The translations under genes were made by a program, and so were the position numbers. Shown in pieces: positions 24,500 through 33,534 of a DNA stretch of 64,000 nucleotides. The stretch is from Psychromonas sp. MME1 (lineage in GTDB: Bacteria > Pseudomonadota > Gammaproteobacteria > Enterobacterales > Psychromonadaceae): NCBI RefSeq assembly GCF_041080865.1, contig NZ_CP160906.1, positions 62,001-126,000 of the forward strand, given 5' to 3'. Position 1 is the first letter of the stretch. Every line of letters begins with the position of its first letter. The notes beneath the pieces are model-generated. The model was not told the origin of the DNA and made no database searches. It saw nothing but the letters and a program-made list of their open reading frames with translations.

Positions 24500-25540
24500 A
24501 TGGCTAGACCAATAACATTTACTTCAAACGACATTATCAAAGCAGCAAATGAACTGAACAAGTCATCAGCAAATAAAATCACTGGGACTGCATTACGAAA
24601 AATAATCGGTACGGGGCGTCCCGAAGTTATTATGCGGCATTACAATAAATTGCTAGAAGCAGGAACAATAACAGCAACCTCAACTACTACAGAAGTAACT
24701 GAAGTAGTTGAGGTTAGGGACCTTCCCAAAGAAGTGGAACAGTCATTAAATGAGGCTATGACGGCTTTAAAAAGTGTGGTTATGCATTGCAATGATATTG
24801 CGCATAACACAGTTGAAAATCGTTTAAGCGCTGCAATTGATAAAGCTAAATCAGCAGAAGTTTTAGCTGCTGAAGATGTTGAAAAATCGGAAATAGATCT
24901 TGCTGCCGCATATGATGAGATCGAACAATTGAAAGATGAGAGAATGACTGAAACAGATCAATTAAATGAAAAAATTACAACATTAATTAAAGAAAATTCA
25001 GATCTGAAAATCGAATTAAACAGTTTGAAAAAATCATATGAAGATACTCAAACAGTTAAAATGGATTTGTTGGAAAAACTAGAAATAAAAACAGAACAAT
25101 ACACACATGCAGAGCAAGAGTTTTTAGTGCAAAAAACACGGTCTGAAGAGGTTGATAAACAACTGCTAACGGCTCATAAAATTAATGCTGAGCATTCTAA
25201 AAAAATAGAAGATGCAACTGCACTGCATACTTCTAATACTGCTAATATTGCTAAATTAACAACACAGTTAACAGATGCAATAAAGGCTAAAGTAGATGCT
25301 AAACAAGAAGTGAAATCACAAACAGAAATTGCGAATAGTGCATTGTTAGGCGCTGCTAAATCGCATGCAGAGACGGTTAGTGCTAAAGAACAGATAACTG
25401 CATTAAAGGATAGTGAAGCTATGTTACATAAACAACTTGAACAACTGATAGCAAAGCATGCAGTGGAAGTGGAGCAAGCAAAAGTGCAGATCAATGTATT
25501 AGAAAATAATATAAAAACCGAACAAGCAAAGAAAATATGA
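24500..25540 (+). CDS. KfrA-like DNA-binding coiled-coil protein
   Basis: 346 residues. The first 55 match the KfrA N-terminal domain (TSNDIIKAANELNKSS, TGTALRKIIGTGRPEVIMRHYNK). The rest, from about 95 on, is one long coiled coil rich in Ala, Glu, Lys and Gln. KfrA of RK2-type plasmids is a self-repressing DNA-binding protein that supports segregation. The presence of such a gene in an integrated island hints at plasmid ancestry or a host-modulating role. Upstream lie repeat unit A and the (TTTG)7 tract. RBS AAAAGAG is 8 bases before ATG. Confidence 0.82.
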   Translation: MARPITFTSNDIIKAANELNKSSANKITGTALRKIIGTGRPEVIMRHYNKLLEAGTITATSTTTEVTEVVEVRDLPKEVEQSLNEAMTALKSVVMHCNDIAHNTVENRLSAAIDKAKSAEVLAAEDVEKSEIDLAAAYDEIEQLKDERMTETDQLNEKITTLIKENSDLKIELNSLKKSYEDTQTVKMDLLEKLEIKTEQYTHAEQEFLVQKTRSEEVDKQLLTAHKINAEHSKKIEDATALHTSNTANIAKLTTQLTDAIKAKVDAKQEVKSQTEIANSALLGAAKSHAETVSAKEQITALKDSEAMLHKQLEQLIAKHAVEVEQAKVQINVLENNIKTEQAKKI

Positions 25541-25594
25541 CATCTATTATTTTGCCACATTTGAATAGAACCAACTGCTGCCTCAAGTTAGGTG

Positions 25595-26794
25595 TAGTAG
25601 CTCAGACTTAATCTGACAGTTACCCATTTTGTAATGGTGACTGTTAGTTTAGATTTGAGCTAAATTCTTTTCTGCCCAAATCGATTTACCATCAATTAAT
25701 GTTTCAAGTGGTGTTCGTCCACAACACATTTTACCTTGATGGGTACGTTCATTGTTATAGTAATTGATCCATTCGTCTAGATCTTTTTGCAGCTCCTCCA
25801 AACTGCTATACAGTTTTTTCCTAAAAGTAATTTGATAAAACTCGTTCAATATCGTCTTATGGAAGCGCTCACAGATACCATTAGTCTGCGGAGACATCGC
25901 TTTCGTTTTAGTATGATCGATATCGTTAATAGCAAGATAGAGCTGATAATCATGCTGCTCAACTCTTCCACAGTATTCAGTACCTCTGTCAGTTAAAATC
26001 CGTAGCATAGGAAGCTCATACTGCTCAAAATACGGTAATACTTTGTCGTTAAGTATATCGGCAGCTGTAATTGGGGTTTTGGTGGTATAGAGCTTGGCGA
26101 AGGCTACTTTGCTATAGGTATCAACAAAAGTCTGCTGATAAATACGACCAACACCTTTCATATTGCCGACATAAAAGGTGTCTTGAGAGCCTAAATAACC
26201 TGGATGTACCGTTTCTATCTCACCACACGCCTCATCATCATGCTTTTTCTTTTCTAGTGCTGCGACCTGTGCTTCCGTTAGAATAATGCCGTCGTTAGCG
26301 ACTTTTTCTTCAAGTGCTTTTAAGCGTTTTTTGAAATTTTCAAGGTTATTCCGCAACCAAATAGAGCGAGCACCACTACCGGATACAAATACACCTTGTT
26401 TGCGTAATTCATTGCTTGTACGGTGTTGGCCGTGAGCTGGTTGTTCAATGGCATACTTAATAACAGCTTGTTCTGTTGCTTCATCAACACGATTTTTAAG
26501 ATTGGGTGCTCGTCTGGTTTTGTTGATCAGAGCATCAACACCACCTTCCTCCACAAGCTCTTGATAACGATAAAATGTATCTCGTGATACACCCATGACT
26601 TTACAAGCTCTAGATACGTTGCCTAATTCTTCTGCTAAATTAAGTAAACCTGCTTTGTGTTTAATGATTGGATTGTTAGTATGAAACATGAGAGTTACCT
26701 TTTGTTGTTTTGAAATAAAGATTCGACACCTTTATCAAAACGGGTAACTCTCAACTTTTCAAGTCGAAATGTCAGATTCTAGTCTGAACTAATA
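25595..26794 (-). mobile_element. IS481-family insertion sequence
   Basis: 1200 bp bounded by imperfect inverted repeats (TAGTAGCTCAGACTTAATCTG and, inverted at the right end, TATTAGTTCAGACTAGAATC). CAAGTTAGGTG occurs directly outside both ends (25584-25594, 26795-26805), an 11-bp target duplication within the range known for IS481. One transposase gene. Confidence 0.88.
25649..26689 (-). CDS. IS481-family transposase
   Basis: 346 residues. An N-terminal helix-turn-helix (NVSRACKVMGVSRDTFYRYQ) and a DDE core: the first Asp in QTFVDTYSKVAFAKL, the second in LTDRGTEYCG, and the Glu in GICERFHKTILNEFY. The C-terminus has YYNNERTHQGKMCCGRTPLETL, typical of the family. The frame is intact. AGGTAACTCTC lies just before the ATG. 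Confidence 0.92.
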   Translation of the reverse strand: MFHTNNPIIKHKAGLLNLAEELGNVSRACKVMGVSRDTFYRYQELVEEGGVDALINKTRRAPNLKNRVDEATEQAVIKYAIEQPAHGQHRTSNELRKQGVFVSGSGARSIWLRNNLENFKKRLKALEEKVANDGIILTEAQVAALEKKKHDDEACGEIETVHPGYLGSQDTFYVGNMKGVGRIYQQTFVDTYSKVAFAKLYTTKTPITAADILNDKVLPYFEQYELPMLRILTDRGTEYCGRVEQHDYQLYLAINDIDHTKTKAMSPQTNGICERFHKTILNEFYQITFRKKLYSSLEELQKDLDEWINYYNNERTHQGKMCCGRTPLETLIDGKSIWAEKNLAQI

Positions 26795-26824
26795 CAAGTT
26801 AGGTGCACATGGCTAAAGTCTTAT

Positions 26825-26841
26825 GGAGCCCCGCGACAGTT
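26825..26841 (+). repeat. Repeat unit B, 17-bp part
   Basis: GGAGCCCCGCGACAGTT, identical to 24239-24255, located 5 bp beyond the stop codon of the 228-residue gene. Confidence 0.85.
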
Positions 26842-26846
26842 TTTAG

Positions 26847-27533
26847 TTAGCCGTCAATAGTCTTAGTCTTCACAATTAGATCATTCCACATATTGTATGT
26901 CTCTGCATATTTTAGGACTTCGATGATATTAATATCTGACTTCCACAAGTTTGGATTAATGTTAAATTTACTTTCAAAATGATCAAGAAAAGTATGTATT
27001 AATGAACTCAAAGATTTTTTAGAATCTAATAGTTTGTATTCACAATAAGAGATCGCAAAAACTAACGGAATAATATCGTTATTTAAACCATAAGCTTCTT
27101 TTCTTTGATATAGGTTCAAGCCCAAATCAGTTAACCAGGTATATAGAGGACCTGCATCGTGCACGAAGGGGGTTTCTGTAATATAGATGTCTTGTGCTAA
27201 AAGTAACTTTATTAGTTGGTCTTGAATTAATTTACAGGCATCTTTTAGCCTTCCCTGATTCATAATACGAATCATATTGAAGGGTCCACAATTATAATAA
27301 TCTATCAGTTGTGGGAATTTAAGCGCGACTAACTTTTGTGTCGTTTCATCCGGAGCACCTTTGCCATTTTTAGCTTTATAAAGCGCGTCAGGTCTTCCCA
27401 ACTCAATTTTTTTTGCTAAGTCATTTGTGTTTTTTGCTTTGGCTAAATGTGATAACTCGCAGTACCAAAGCTGAGCTTGGATCCTCTGAGTATTGGATAA
27501 TTTTGGTCTACCTTGATTTTGTATTTCAGTCAT
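26847..27533 (-). CDS. Unknown protein lying between the two halves of repeat unit B
   Basis: 228 residues. A possible N-terminal DNA-binding part (RPKLSNTQRIQAQLWYCELSH, then AKKIELGRPDALYKAKNGKG) and a helical remainder. No known family. The gene sits exactly between sequences that are only 4 bp apart at 24239-24320, so it behaves like removable cargo. It is transcribed towards the IS481 element. Confidence 0.6.
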   Translation of the reverse strand: MTEIQNQGRPKLSNTQRIQAQLWYCELSHLAKAKNTNDLAKKIELGRPDALYKAKNGKGAPDETTQKLVALKFPQLIDYYNCGPFNMIRIMNQGRLKDACKLIQDQLIKLLLAQDIYITETPFVHDAGPLYTWLTDLGLNLYQRKEAYGLNNDIIPLVFAISYCEYKLLDSKKSLSSLIHTFLDHFESKFNINPNLWKSDINIIEVLKYAETYNMWNDLIVKTKTIDG

Positions 27534-27539
27534 ATTTTA

Positions 27540-27600
27540 TTTTCGCTAGAAAGTTATGTTTTGTCTGTAATGATTTTTGCTTTGTGATGTTAGATATTAA
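27540..27600 (+). repeat. Repeat unit B, 61-bp part
   Basis: 56 of 61 bases match 24260-24320; weaker similarity continues about 25 bp. Both copies lie upstream of a plus-strand gene (KfrA-like, PrtN-like), which suggests a shared regulatory region. Confidence 0.8.
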
Positions 27601-27650
27601 CATTAAGAGTAATTAATATAGCCTACAAAGAAGAGGCTAAGGATAATAAT

Positions 27651-27908
27651 ATGAATAGTACTTATTTTGCATTAATGGCTGAGTTTGGCACTGGCACTGT
27701 ACCTCTAGCATCGGTGTGTGAAAAATACTTTGGACTAAACGAAGCTCAAGCCCAAAGACGAGCTAGAAATCACCAGTTACCGCTCCCCATTTTCCGCGGT
27801 GCAAAAAGTCAAAAATCACCAATGCTGGTGAATATTTCTGATTTAGCGCAACATCTAGATAAAATGCGAGCTGAAGCTGAAAGTGAGTTTATTGCAGTTA
27901 ATTATTAA
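27651..27908 (+). CDS. PrtN-family protein, probable excisionase/activator
   Basis: 85 residues matching the pyocin activator PrtN family: FALMAEFGTGTVPLASVCEKYFGL, of which VPLASVCEKYFGL is the family start, then LPLPIFRGAKSQKSPMLV and NISDLAQHLDKMRAEAE. Members beside tyrosine integrases on integrative elements act as DNA-binding activators or recombination directionality factors. It is convergent with the integrase gene, 55 bp away. AAGGATAATAAT precedes the ATG. Confidence 0.8.
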   Translation: MNSTYFALMAEFGTGTVPLASVCEKYFGLNEAQAQRRARNHQLPLPIFRGAKSQKSPMLVNISDLAQHLDKMRAEAESEFIAVNY

Positions 27909-27925
27909 TAAATATAAGTAAAACT

Positions 27926-27956
27926 CGAGACACTGAATGTGATGGTAAGTGTCTCG
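27926..27956. promoter_or_regulatory. CGAGACAC...GTGTCTCG inverted repeat between prtN and the integrase
   Basis: 8-bp stem, 15-base spacer. The inner 7-mer GAGACAC/GTGTCTC recurs as an inverted repeat at 29033-29059 on the other side of the integrase gene. It could be a bidirectional terminator here, but its reuse suggests a protein-binding site. Confidence 0.55.
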
Positions 27957-27962
27957 GCTTAT

Positions 27963-29015
27963 TCATAACTTCGCTGTTATTTCTTCAGGTCTGAGATGTG
28001 TGTATCGTTTCAGTACTACCCATGAGTCATGTAGAGTAATTAACTGAACCTCTTGTATTGAGTGACCTGCTTCAAAGCATCTACTTGTTGCTTCATGCCT
28101 TAAATCGTGGAAGTGTAAATCACTTATTTCAAGTATTTTACAGGCATCTGTGAATTTTGAACTTATCGTTGCAGGGTTGAAAGGGAAAATAAATTTATTT
28201 TTTTTATCTTGTTGTTGCATCACTTCCCATGCTGCATTGGTATATTTGAAACGTTTATGATTTCCCCGTTTTGTACGAGGGTGCTTAAGATTTCTTACTA
28301 AACCTGTTTGTGCCTGATCATCATTATCATTCCATTCTATGCGTGTTATTTCTTCCTGTCTTCTTGAAGAGTGTATGGCAAACCACATAATCTCACGCAT
28401 CGGAATACTGGAATTAAGATCTTTAATTTTGAAATAGTTATCTAATTTAACAAGTTCATTTGATGTGGGTCGCCTCTCTCTAGTGTCTGAACGTGCTATT
28501 AATTTTTCATTTTTTGCAATTATGATTGCATTCTCAATGGCCTCAATCGCTAAAGGCCAATTTTTCTTTGCTTTTACGGACTTAAAAGCAACTCTCAAGT
28601 AAACCGCGTCATTATTTGCAGTTTGAGGTTTTACTCTATCAATTTCTAATCGATTCATTAAATGTGTAATAATATCTGCGCTGGTTAGCTGTATTGCGTC
28701 TAATTCGGAAATGTTAGTATTTTGGAGACGTTTTAATTCTGAGTTTTTACTTCTTCCCGCTTGCTTAATTGTGTCGAATTCTTCTTGATATACTTTTAAA
28801 ACTTGCCCAACCGTAATTCCAATGTGCTTAATTCTATCGAGTTCATTCGGATTATCTAACGCTGCTTCTCTGTTACGGATCCACAGTTCAGCATTTTTCT
28901 TTTTATTAAATGTTTTGCTCTCTTGGTGTATAATCTTCCCTTTTAATTTTCGTCTTATTTTTGCCTGATATGTCACGTTACCAGATTTACCTGTGCGCTT
29001 TTGTATTGTAGCCAT
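27963..29015 (-). CDS. Tyrosine integrase of the dusA-associated type
   Basis: 350 residues. N-terminal arm-binding domain (MATIQKRTGKSGNVTYQAKI), SAM-like core-binding domain (about 70-160) and a catalytic domain with Arg in HSSRRQEEITRIEW, HxxR in LHFHDLRHEATSR, and the nucleophilic Tyr in VLKRYTHLRPEEI. Integrases of this kind lie directly upstream of dusA and insert their islands into its 5' coding end. The gene reads away from dusA, 101 bp from it, the usual arrangement. It appears intact, so the island may still be mobile. Confidence 0.88.
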   Translation of the reverse strand: MATIQKRTGKSGNVTYQAKIRRKLKGKIIHQESKTFNKKKNAELWIRNREAALDNPNELDRIKHIGITVGQVLKVYQEEFDTIKQAGRSKNSELKRLQNTNISELDAIQLTSADIITHLMNRLEIDRVKPQTANNDAVYLRVAFKSVKAKKNWPLAIEAIENAIIIAKNEKLIARSDTRERRPTSNELVKLDNYFKIKDLNSSIPMREIMWFAIHSSRRQEEITRIEWNDNDDQAQTGLVRNLKHPRTKRGNHKRFKYTNAAWEVMQQQDKKNKFIFPFNPATISSKFTDACKILEISDLHFHDLRHEATSRCFEAGHSIQEVQLITLHDSWVVLKRYTHLRPEEITAKL

Positions 29016-29032
29016 ATCAAACTCCTTTTCTG

Positions 29033-29059
29033 GTGTCTCCTTGATAAATGTAGAGACAC
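29033..29059. promoter_or_regulatory. GTGTCTC-N13-GAGACAC inverted repeat upstream of the integrase
   Basis: Perfect 7-bp arms immediately before the integrase start, related to 27926-27956. Candidate operator or integrase arm site. Confidence 0.5.
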
Positions 29060-29116
29060 TTGTGGGACACCGTTAGGTGAAAAATACGCCAAAACGTACC
29101 AAAATGAGTATAGAAC

Positions 29117-30133
29117 ATGCAACTTAATAATGCACCAAAACATCATGATATATCAGCTCTGGCAGGTGTTTTCCCCTCTAATCGCTTCTCTATCGCACCG
29201 ATGCTTGATTGGACTGATAGACATTGTCGTCATTTCCATCGAGTATTAAGTAAAAATACTTTGCTTTATACTGAAATGGTTACCACGGGGGCTATTTTGT
29301 ACGGCAAGGGGAATTACTTACAGAAAGGTGATAGTGAGCATCCCGTCTGTTTACAGTTAGGTGGCTCTGCTTCTGTTGATTTGGCGCAAGCTGCGTTGGC
29401 GGGTAAAGAACAGGGTTATGATGAAATTAATTTAAATGTAGGTTGTCCATCGGATCGTGTGCAAAACGGTCGTTTTGGTGCCTGTTTAATGGCTGAACCA
29501 GATTTGGTTGGTGATGCGGTTAATGCGATGAAAGAAGCAACGGGCTTACCTGTGTCGGTTAAAACACGTATTGGTATTGATGAGCTAGACAGCTATCAAT
29601 TTTTATGTGACTTTATTGCTAAAGTACAGGAAAAGGGCTGTGACACCTTCATTGTACATGCGCGTAAAGCTTGGTTAAGTGGATTAAGCCCAAAGCAAAA
29701 TCGTGATGTTCCACCGCTCGATTATGAGCGTGTTTATCAACTTAAAAAGGATTTTCCTGAATTAACGATTGCGATTAATGGTGGTATTAAAACACTCGAT
29801 GAATGTGAAACGCATCTTAAGTATTTAGATGGTGTGATGTTAGGGCGAGAAGTGTATGCTAATCCCTATCTATTAAGTACCGTTGATCAACGTTTATTCG
29901 CTTCACAGGAAAAAGTGTTAACACGCTTTGAAGTACTAGAAAAGATGTATCCCTATATTGAGCAACAACTCAGTAATGGGGCTAACCTCAATCATATTGC
30001 TCGCCATATGTTAGGGTTATTTCAAGGTGTTGCAGGGGCTAGGGCATGGCGTCGTCATTTAAGTGAGAATGGACATGTGCAAGGTGCCGGTATCGAGGTG
30101 ATGCAAAAAGCGGCTTCGTTTATTGCCCAATAG
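29117..30133 (+). CDS. dusA: tRNA-dihydrouridine(20/20a) synthase DusA
   Basis: 338 residues, FMN-dependent enzyme that reduces uridine in the tRNA D-loop. [15 protein letters not shown] is the conserved N-terminal motif, [21 protein letters not shown] contains the catalytic Cys ([10 protein letters not shown]), and [16 protein letters not shown] and NGGIKT complete the barrel; these are DusA-type signatures. The 5' end before the [10 protein letters not shown] codons was probably supplied by the island. The start at 29117 lacks a good ribosome binding site. Confidence 0.93.
   Translation: MQLNNAPKHHDISALAGVFPSNRFSIAPMLDWTDRHCRHFHRVLSKNTLLYTEMVTTGAILYGKGNYLQKGDSEHPVCLQLGGSASVDLAQAALAGKEQGYDEINLNVGCPSDRVQNGRFGACLMAEPDLVGDAVNAMKEATGLPVSVKTRIGIDELDSYQFLCDFIAKVQEKGCDTFIVHARKAWLSGLSPKQNRDVPPLDYERVYQLKKDFPELTIAINGGIKTLDECETHLKYLDGVMLGREVYANPYLLSTVDQRLFASQEKVLTRFEVLEKMYPYIEQQLSNGANLNHIARHMLGLFQGVAGARAWRRHLSENGHVQGAGIEVMQKAASFIAQ
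29195..29235. other. Likely attachment site (island/dusA junction)
   Basis: IntDusA-type islands recombine within the codons for [11 protein letters not shown], here at about 29197-29229. No second copy of this sequence was noticed in the window, so the other junction should lie to the left of position 1. Exact crossover not determinable here. Confidence 0.45.
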
Positions 30134-30314
30134 TAATTCTAAATTTAATCATTTGCTGTTGATTGAAATTTGTTAACAATGTATGCTGATTTTGTTGATT
30201 AATTTAATTAAAACAAATCGTTACTGTGTTTGTTATGGCGATTTTATCTATTAAATAGGGGCTTCAATAGGCCATCTAAGTTAATGAAATTGTTATGATC
30301 ATAGAGGGGAAGTT

Positions 30315-30920
30315 ATGAATAAAATTAAGTTTACTGTTTGCCTGTTAAGTTCTCTGTTTCTGTTATCGGCCTGTTCAACTTCACCAGATGGGGCGAGTGA
30401 CGCGCTTGTTGAAAAAGAAAAATCACAGAGAATGACCGTTGTCAGTAGTGGGCGTCCTGCAGATGTATTGCCTGCTTTTACTACGTTCACTTGGAATGAA
30501 GAGTATAACCGAGTTTTATCTGCTATTAATGATAGTAATGCCGCCGATGTGAAAGATCATATTCGTGCTGAAATAATTCGTTATTTAGGCACTAAAGGCT
30601 ATCGATATGAACCAGACGCGTCGCGAGCAGATGTGGTGATTGGCTTTTTATTTGCGCTTGAGCAGGATGCAGGGGATAACCGTATCATTCAACAGTTTGG
30701 TTTGTCTCCAGGGCTTAACGATAGTGATCTTAAAGATCATCGTTATGAAAAAGGAACTTTTTTACTGGCTGTTCTAGGCCCGAATTTAACGCCTGTATAC
30801 TGGCGTTCGGCGATGCAGGGCTTTGTCGATATGGATAGCGATAGAAAAGATCCACAAACAAACCGTATGCAAGCGGTATTAAGTATAATGATGGATGGTT
30901 TTCCTAAGGCGGGTCAGTAG
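30315..30920 (+). CDS. DUF4136-type lipoprotein
   Basis: 201 residues. Lipoprotein signal peptide with lipobox LLSAC (Cys about 19). The mature part fits DUF4136: FTTFTWNEEYNRVL, IRAEIIRYLGTKGYRYEP, ADVVIGFLF, and KGTFLLAVLGPNLTPVYWRS. Residue 20 is Ser, so outer-membrane sorting is expected. Function of the family is unknown. AGGGGAAG precedes the ATG. Confidence 0.85.
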   Translation: MNKIKFTVCLLSSLFLLSACSTSPDGASDALVEKEKSQRMTVVSSGRPADVLPAFTTFTWNEEYNRVLSAINDSNAADVKDHIRAEIIRYLGTKGYRYEPDASRADVVIGFLFALEQDAGDNRIIQQFGLSPGLNDSDLKDHRYEKGTFLLAVLGPNLTPVYWRSAMQGFVDMDSDRKDPQTNRMQAVLSIMMDGFPKAGQ

Positions 30921-30933
30921 CTCTTCCCTATAA

Positions 30934-30959
30934 AAGTGCGTACTTAGCGGTACGCACTT
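30934..30959. terminator. Bidirectional terminator
   Basis: AAGTGCGTAC, loop TTAGCG, GTACGCACTT: a perfect 10-bp stem between two convergent genes, with A and T bases on the outer sides. Confidence 0.8.
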
Positions 30960-30969
30960 CCTATTGACC

Positions 30970-31394
30970 TTATAAATTTTTTACACATTTATTATCAGTG
31001 ATTTTATAATCACAAGCTTGCATAAAGTCCACTAAACCTGCTTTTTCATCCTTTTTAATCACAGATAAATCCATCTCTAGGTTGGTAACACCTTCGCTGC
31101 AAAGCTGTTTTTCAACTTCCTTTATTAAATTACTCGCGATTCCACGACGACGTGTTATATCTCGCACGGTTAATAAACTCATTTGTGCTTGCTTTTCTTT
31201 GATGACCACTTGCAATGCAGCGAGGTGACGCTCATTAAACATAGCTACAAATATTTTGTTATTGCTATCATTAAGCCATGCTTGTAGTGATTCGCTTGTT
31301 AGTTGTTCTGGCAAAAGGTAGTGCTGGTAAATATCTTTTTTAAATCAATAATTAATTGATCTGTTATTTGTGGAGAAAAGACAGATAAACGCAT
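30970..31394 (-). pseudogene. panM: PanD maturation factor PanM (PanZ), frameshifted
   Basis: A GNAT-fold protein with FVAMFNERHLAALQVV and VRDITRRRGIASNLI, the acyl-CoA binding loop of PanM, which triggers self-cleavage of the aspartate decarboxylase proenzyme PanD. The start MRLSVFSPQITDQLIIDLKK is in another frame from the rest (DIYQHYLLPEQL). The frame changes at the A6 run on the coding strand (T6 at 31336-31341); one more A would join the parts into a protein of about 140 residues. Either a real 1-base deletion or a homopolymer error. Confidence 0.8.
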
Positions 31395-31429
31395 GATGAG
31401 CTTCTTTTTTGAGAGTTGATAGATATAAA

Positions 31430-32209
31430 CTAGTTAATTGTAGCAAATTGTTGTTGTTTTTGTAAAAGTGCTAAACCTTGTGTTTCAGGAATTAACTGAT
31501 TAATTGCAACAAGCGTAAAATTAGTCTCTTTATTTTGTAATAATTTTTTGTTTAGGAAGCTGAGTGTTTCAGGATAGGGGTGGGCAATGATGATGACGTT
31601 GATTGTTTGTTTACTAAGGTTAAGCGCACGTTGGAATTGTTCTTCCATGGCTTGTTCTGTTTTAATGTTATCTAAAAATACGTGGCGTCTTAGCGCTGGG
31701 ACTGCGAAGGTTTCAGCTGTCTGTTGCGCAATGGTATTGACGCTCGTGCGACTATCTAAAAAAAACAGTGCACGTGATTGCAGCACTTCCATCGTCCAGA
31801 TCATTGGCCGTTTAAGCTCTGTTAATCTGCTGCCCATGTGATTATTAATACCTTGCGCTTCAGGTAAGTAATCTAGAGATCGCTTCAGCTGGTTTTTAAA
31901 GTCAGATTCGGACATGTCATTCATTAATGCGCCTTTACCCAATTTATGATTGTCTTTTCTGGCCTGCATTGGAATATGAGCGAGAATAGTACGTCCTTGT
32001 TGCTGCCCCCGTCGGGCAATTTGTTGGGCGTATGTGGTATATGGAAGGATTGAAAATGAAACTTCAATAGGTAATGTGAGTACTTGAAGGTCATTTTTAT
32101 TATTACCTAGGTCATCGATAATAATGGTTAATTGATGCTTATCTTGTGCAAAGGATACTTCACTTTGCACAAGATAGATAAGGCAGACAAAGATGCCTAT
32201 GAGACGCAC
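31430..32209 (-). CDS. yibQ: Divergent polysaccharide deacetylase family protein YibQ
   Basis: 259 residues with a signal peptide (MRLIGIFVCLIYLVQSEVSF, cleavage about 21). LTIIIDDLGNN carries the DD pair of the NodB-like fold, and HIPMQ, NNHMGSRLT, FFLDSRTS and IIIAHPYPET are YibQ family motifs. Periplasmic. It follows envC by 9 bp, the order also seen in Escherichia coli (gpmI-envC-yibQ). The enzymatic activity is unproven. Confidence 0.9.
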   Translation of the reverse strand: MRLIGIFVCLIYLVQSEVSFAQDKHQLTIIIDDLGNNKNDLQVLTLPIEVSFSILPYTTYAQQIARRGQQQGRTILAHIPMQARKDNHKLGKGALMNDMSESDFKNQLKRSLDYLPEAQGINNHMGSRLTELKRPMIWTMEVLQSRALFFLDSRTSVNTIAQQTAETFAVPALRRHVFLDNIKTEQAMEEQFQRALNLSKQTINVIIIAHPYPETLSFLNKKLLQNKETNFTLVAINQLIPETQGLALLQKQQQFATIN

Positions 32210-32218
32210 TTTATCTGC

Positions 32219-33435
32219 TTACCAATTGGCTTTTTTAAGCCATTGCATTGGATCTTGCGCTTTTCCTTTATGACTAATTTCAAAATAGAGGCTATTTTTA
32301 TCTTGGCCCCCACTGTGTCCAGCCAATGCAATTGCATCTCCTTCAAAAACTACATCGCCTGTTCTTTGTAATAATGTTTGGTTGTAACCATATAGGGTAA
32401 TGTAATTATCTCCATGATCGAGAGCGATTACCATGCCATAACCTTTAAAATAACCTGCAAAGAGAACTCGTCCAGTTGCCACTGCTCTTACTTTTTCACC
32501 TTCATTAGCGGCGATGGAAATGCCTTTCCATTTTACTTGGCTACTACGCTGACTACCAAAGCTAGAGAGGACTTTCCCTTTAATTGGCCAATTTAATTTG
32601 CCCTCTTGTTGGGTAATGCTGGAATGACTTTGCTCTTCATTTTTTACTGTTACATTTTGTTGAGCACGTGTCTTTGCGGCTGCTAACTCTTTCTCTTGAC
32701 GGGCTTCACTCTCTTTTTTTAATCTTGTTTTGAGTGACTGTTCTGTATCCGTCAATTGCGCAAGAATCGCTTCTTGATAATTGAGATCCTGTTTGATTCT
32801 TGCAGTGCTGTTTCGCGTTGCTGACGTTGACTGAGCAATTTTTCTTGCGTTGCTTTTTGTTGTGCATGCATTTTTTCCAGTGCGGCTAATGATGCTGCTT
32901 GTTCTGTTTTATTACTATCGAGTTGCTGCAATGTAGTTTGCAATGTCTCTAAGCTATCTGAACGTGCTTTACTTAAGTAAAAATAATAGCTTTTCGCACG
33001 AATTATTTTACTTAAGTCATCTTGGTTAAGTAACAGTTTTATTAAGTCATTTTGTCCTGCCATGTAGGCACTGATCAATTGCTGTTGCAGTAACTTTTGC
33101 TGTTGTATTGTATCTTTTTGTAGTTGTTCAGTCTGTACTTTGAGCTCTTTTAAACGCTTGCCTTCCGCGAGTAATGCTTCGTTAGTTTGCTCGGCTTGTA
33201 GGGTGGCGATAGCCGTTTCTTGTTCAGACTGTGCAACAAGTTCTTCTAGCTCTAGTCTTTTTTTAGTTTGCTCTGCTGTACTTAATTTACTCTTTTTGAT
33301 CTGCTTTTGCAGTGTTGAAAGATCGTTAGCAGCAAGGCTATTCTGTAATGGAAGGGTAAAAAGAGATAGCAATAAAAATATATTTATTATCAGTGTCTTA
33401 ATGTCTATTTTTTTGCAAACATCCATGCTTTTCAT
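32219..33435 (-). pseudogene. envC: Murein hydrolase activator EnvC, split by a frameshift
   Basis: The upstream part (33435-32752) has a signal peptide and a long coiled coil (STLQKQIKKSKLSTAEQ, LRRQ-type heptads, FYLSKARSDSLETLQ). The downstream part (to 32219) has the degenerate LytM/M23 domain (FGSQRSSQVKWKGISI, GYGMVIALDHGDNYITLYGY, YFEISHKGKAQDP). EnvC activates the amidases AmiA/AmiB at the septum. Normal EnvC is a single chain of about 400 residues. The frames meet near 32795-32805, where one added base gives continuous RIKQDLNYQEAILAQLTDTEQ. Probably a 1-base deletion or a sequence error. Confidence 0.82.
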
Positions 33436-33534
33436 CAATTTCCTACACTTTTGAAGAGAATAATAGTATTTAGAAATTTTACCCATTTTATTGGTATATG
33501 TTGAGTAAAATAACTAAATACTGAGTGTTGAATC

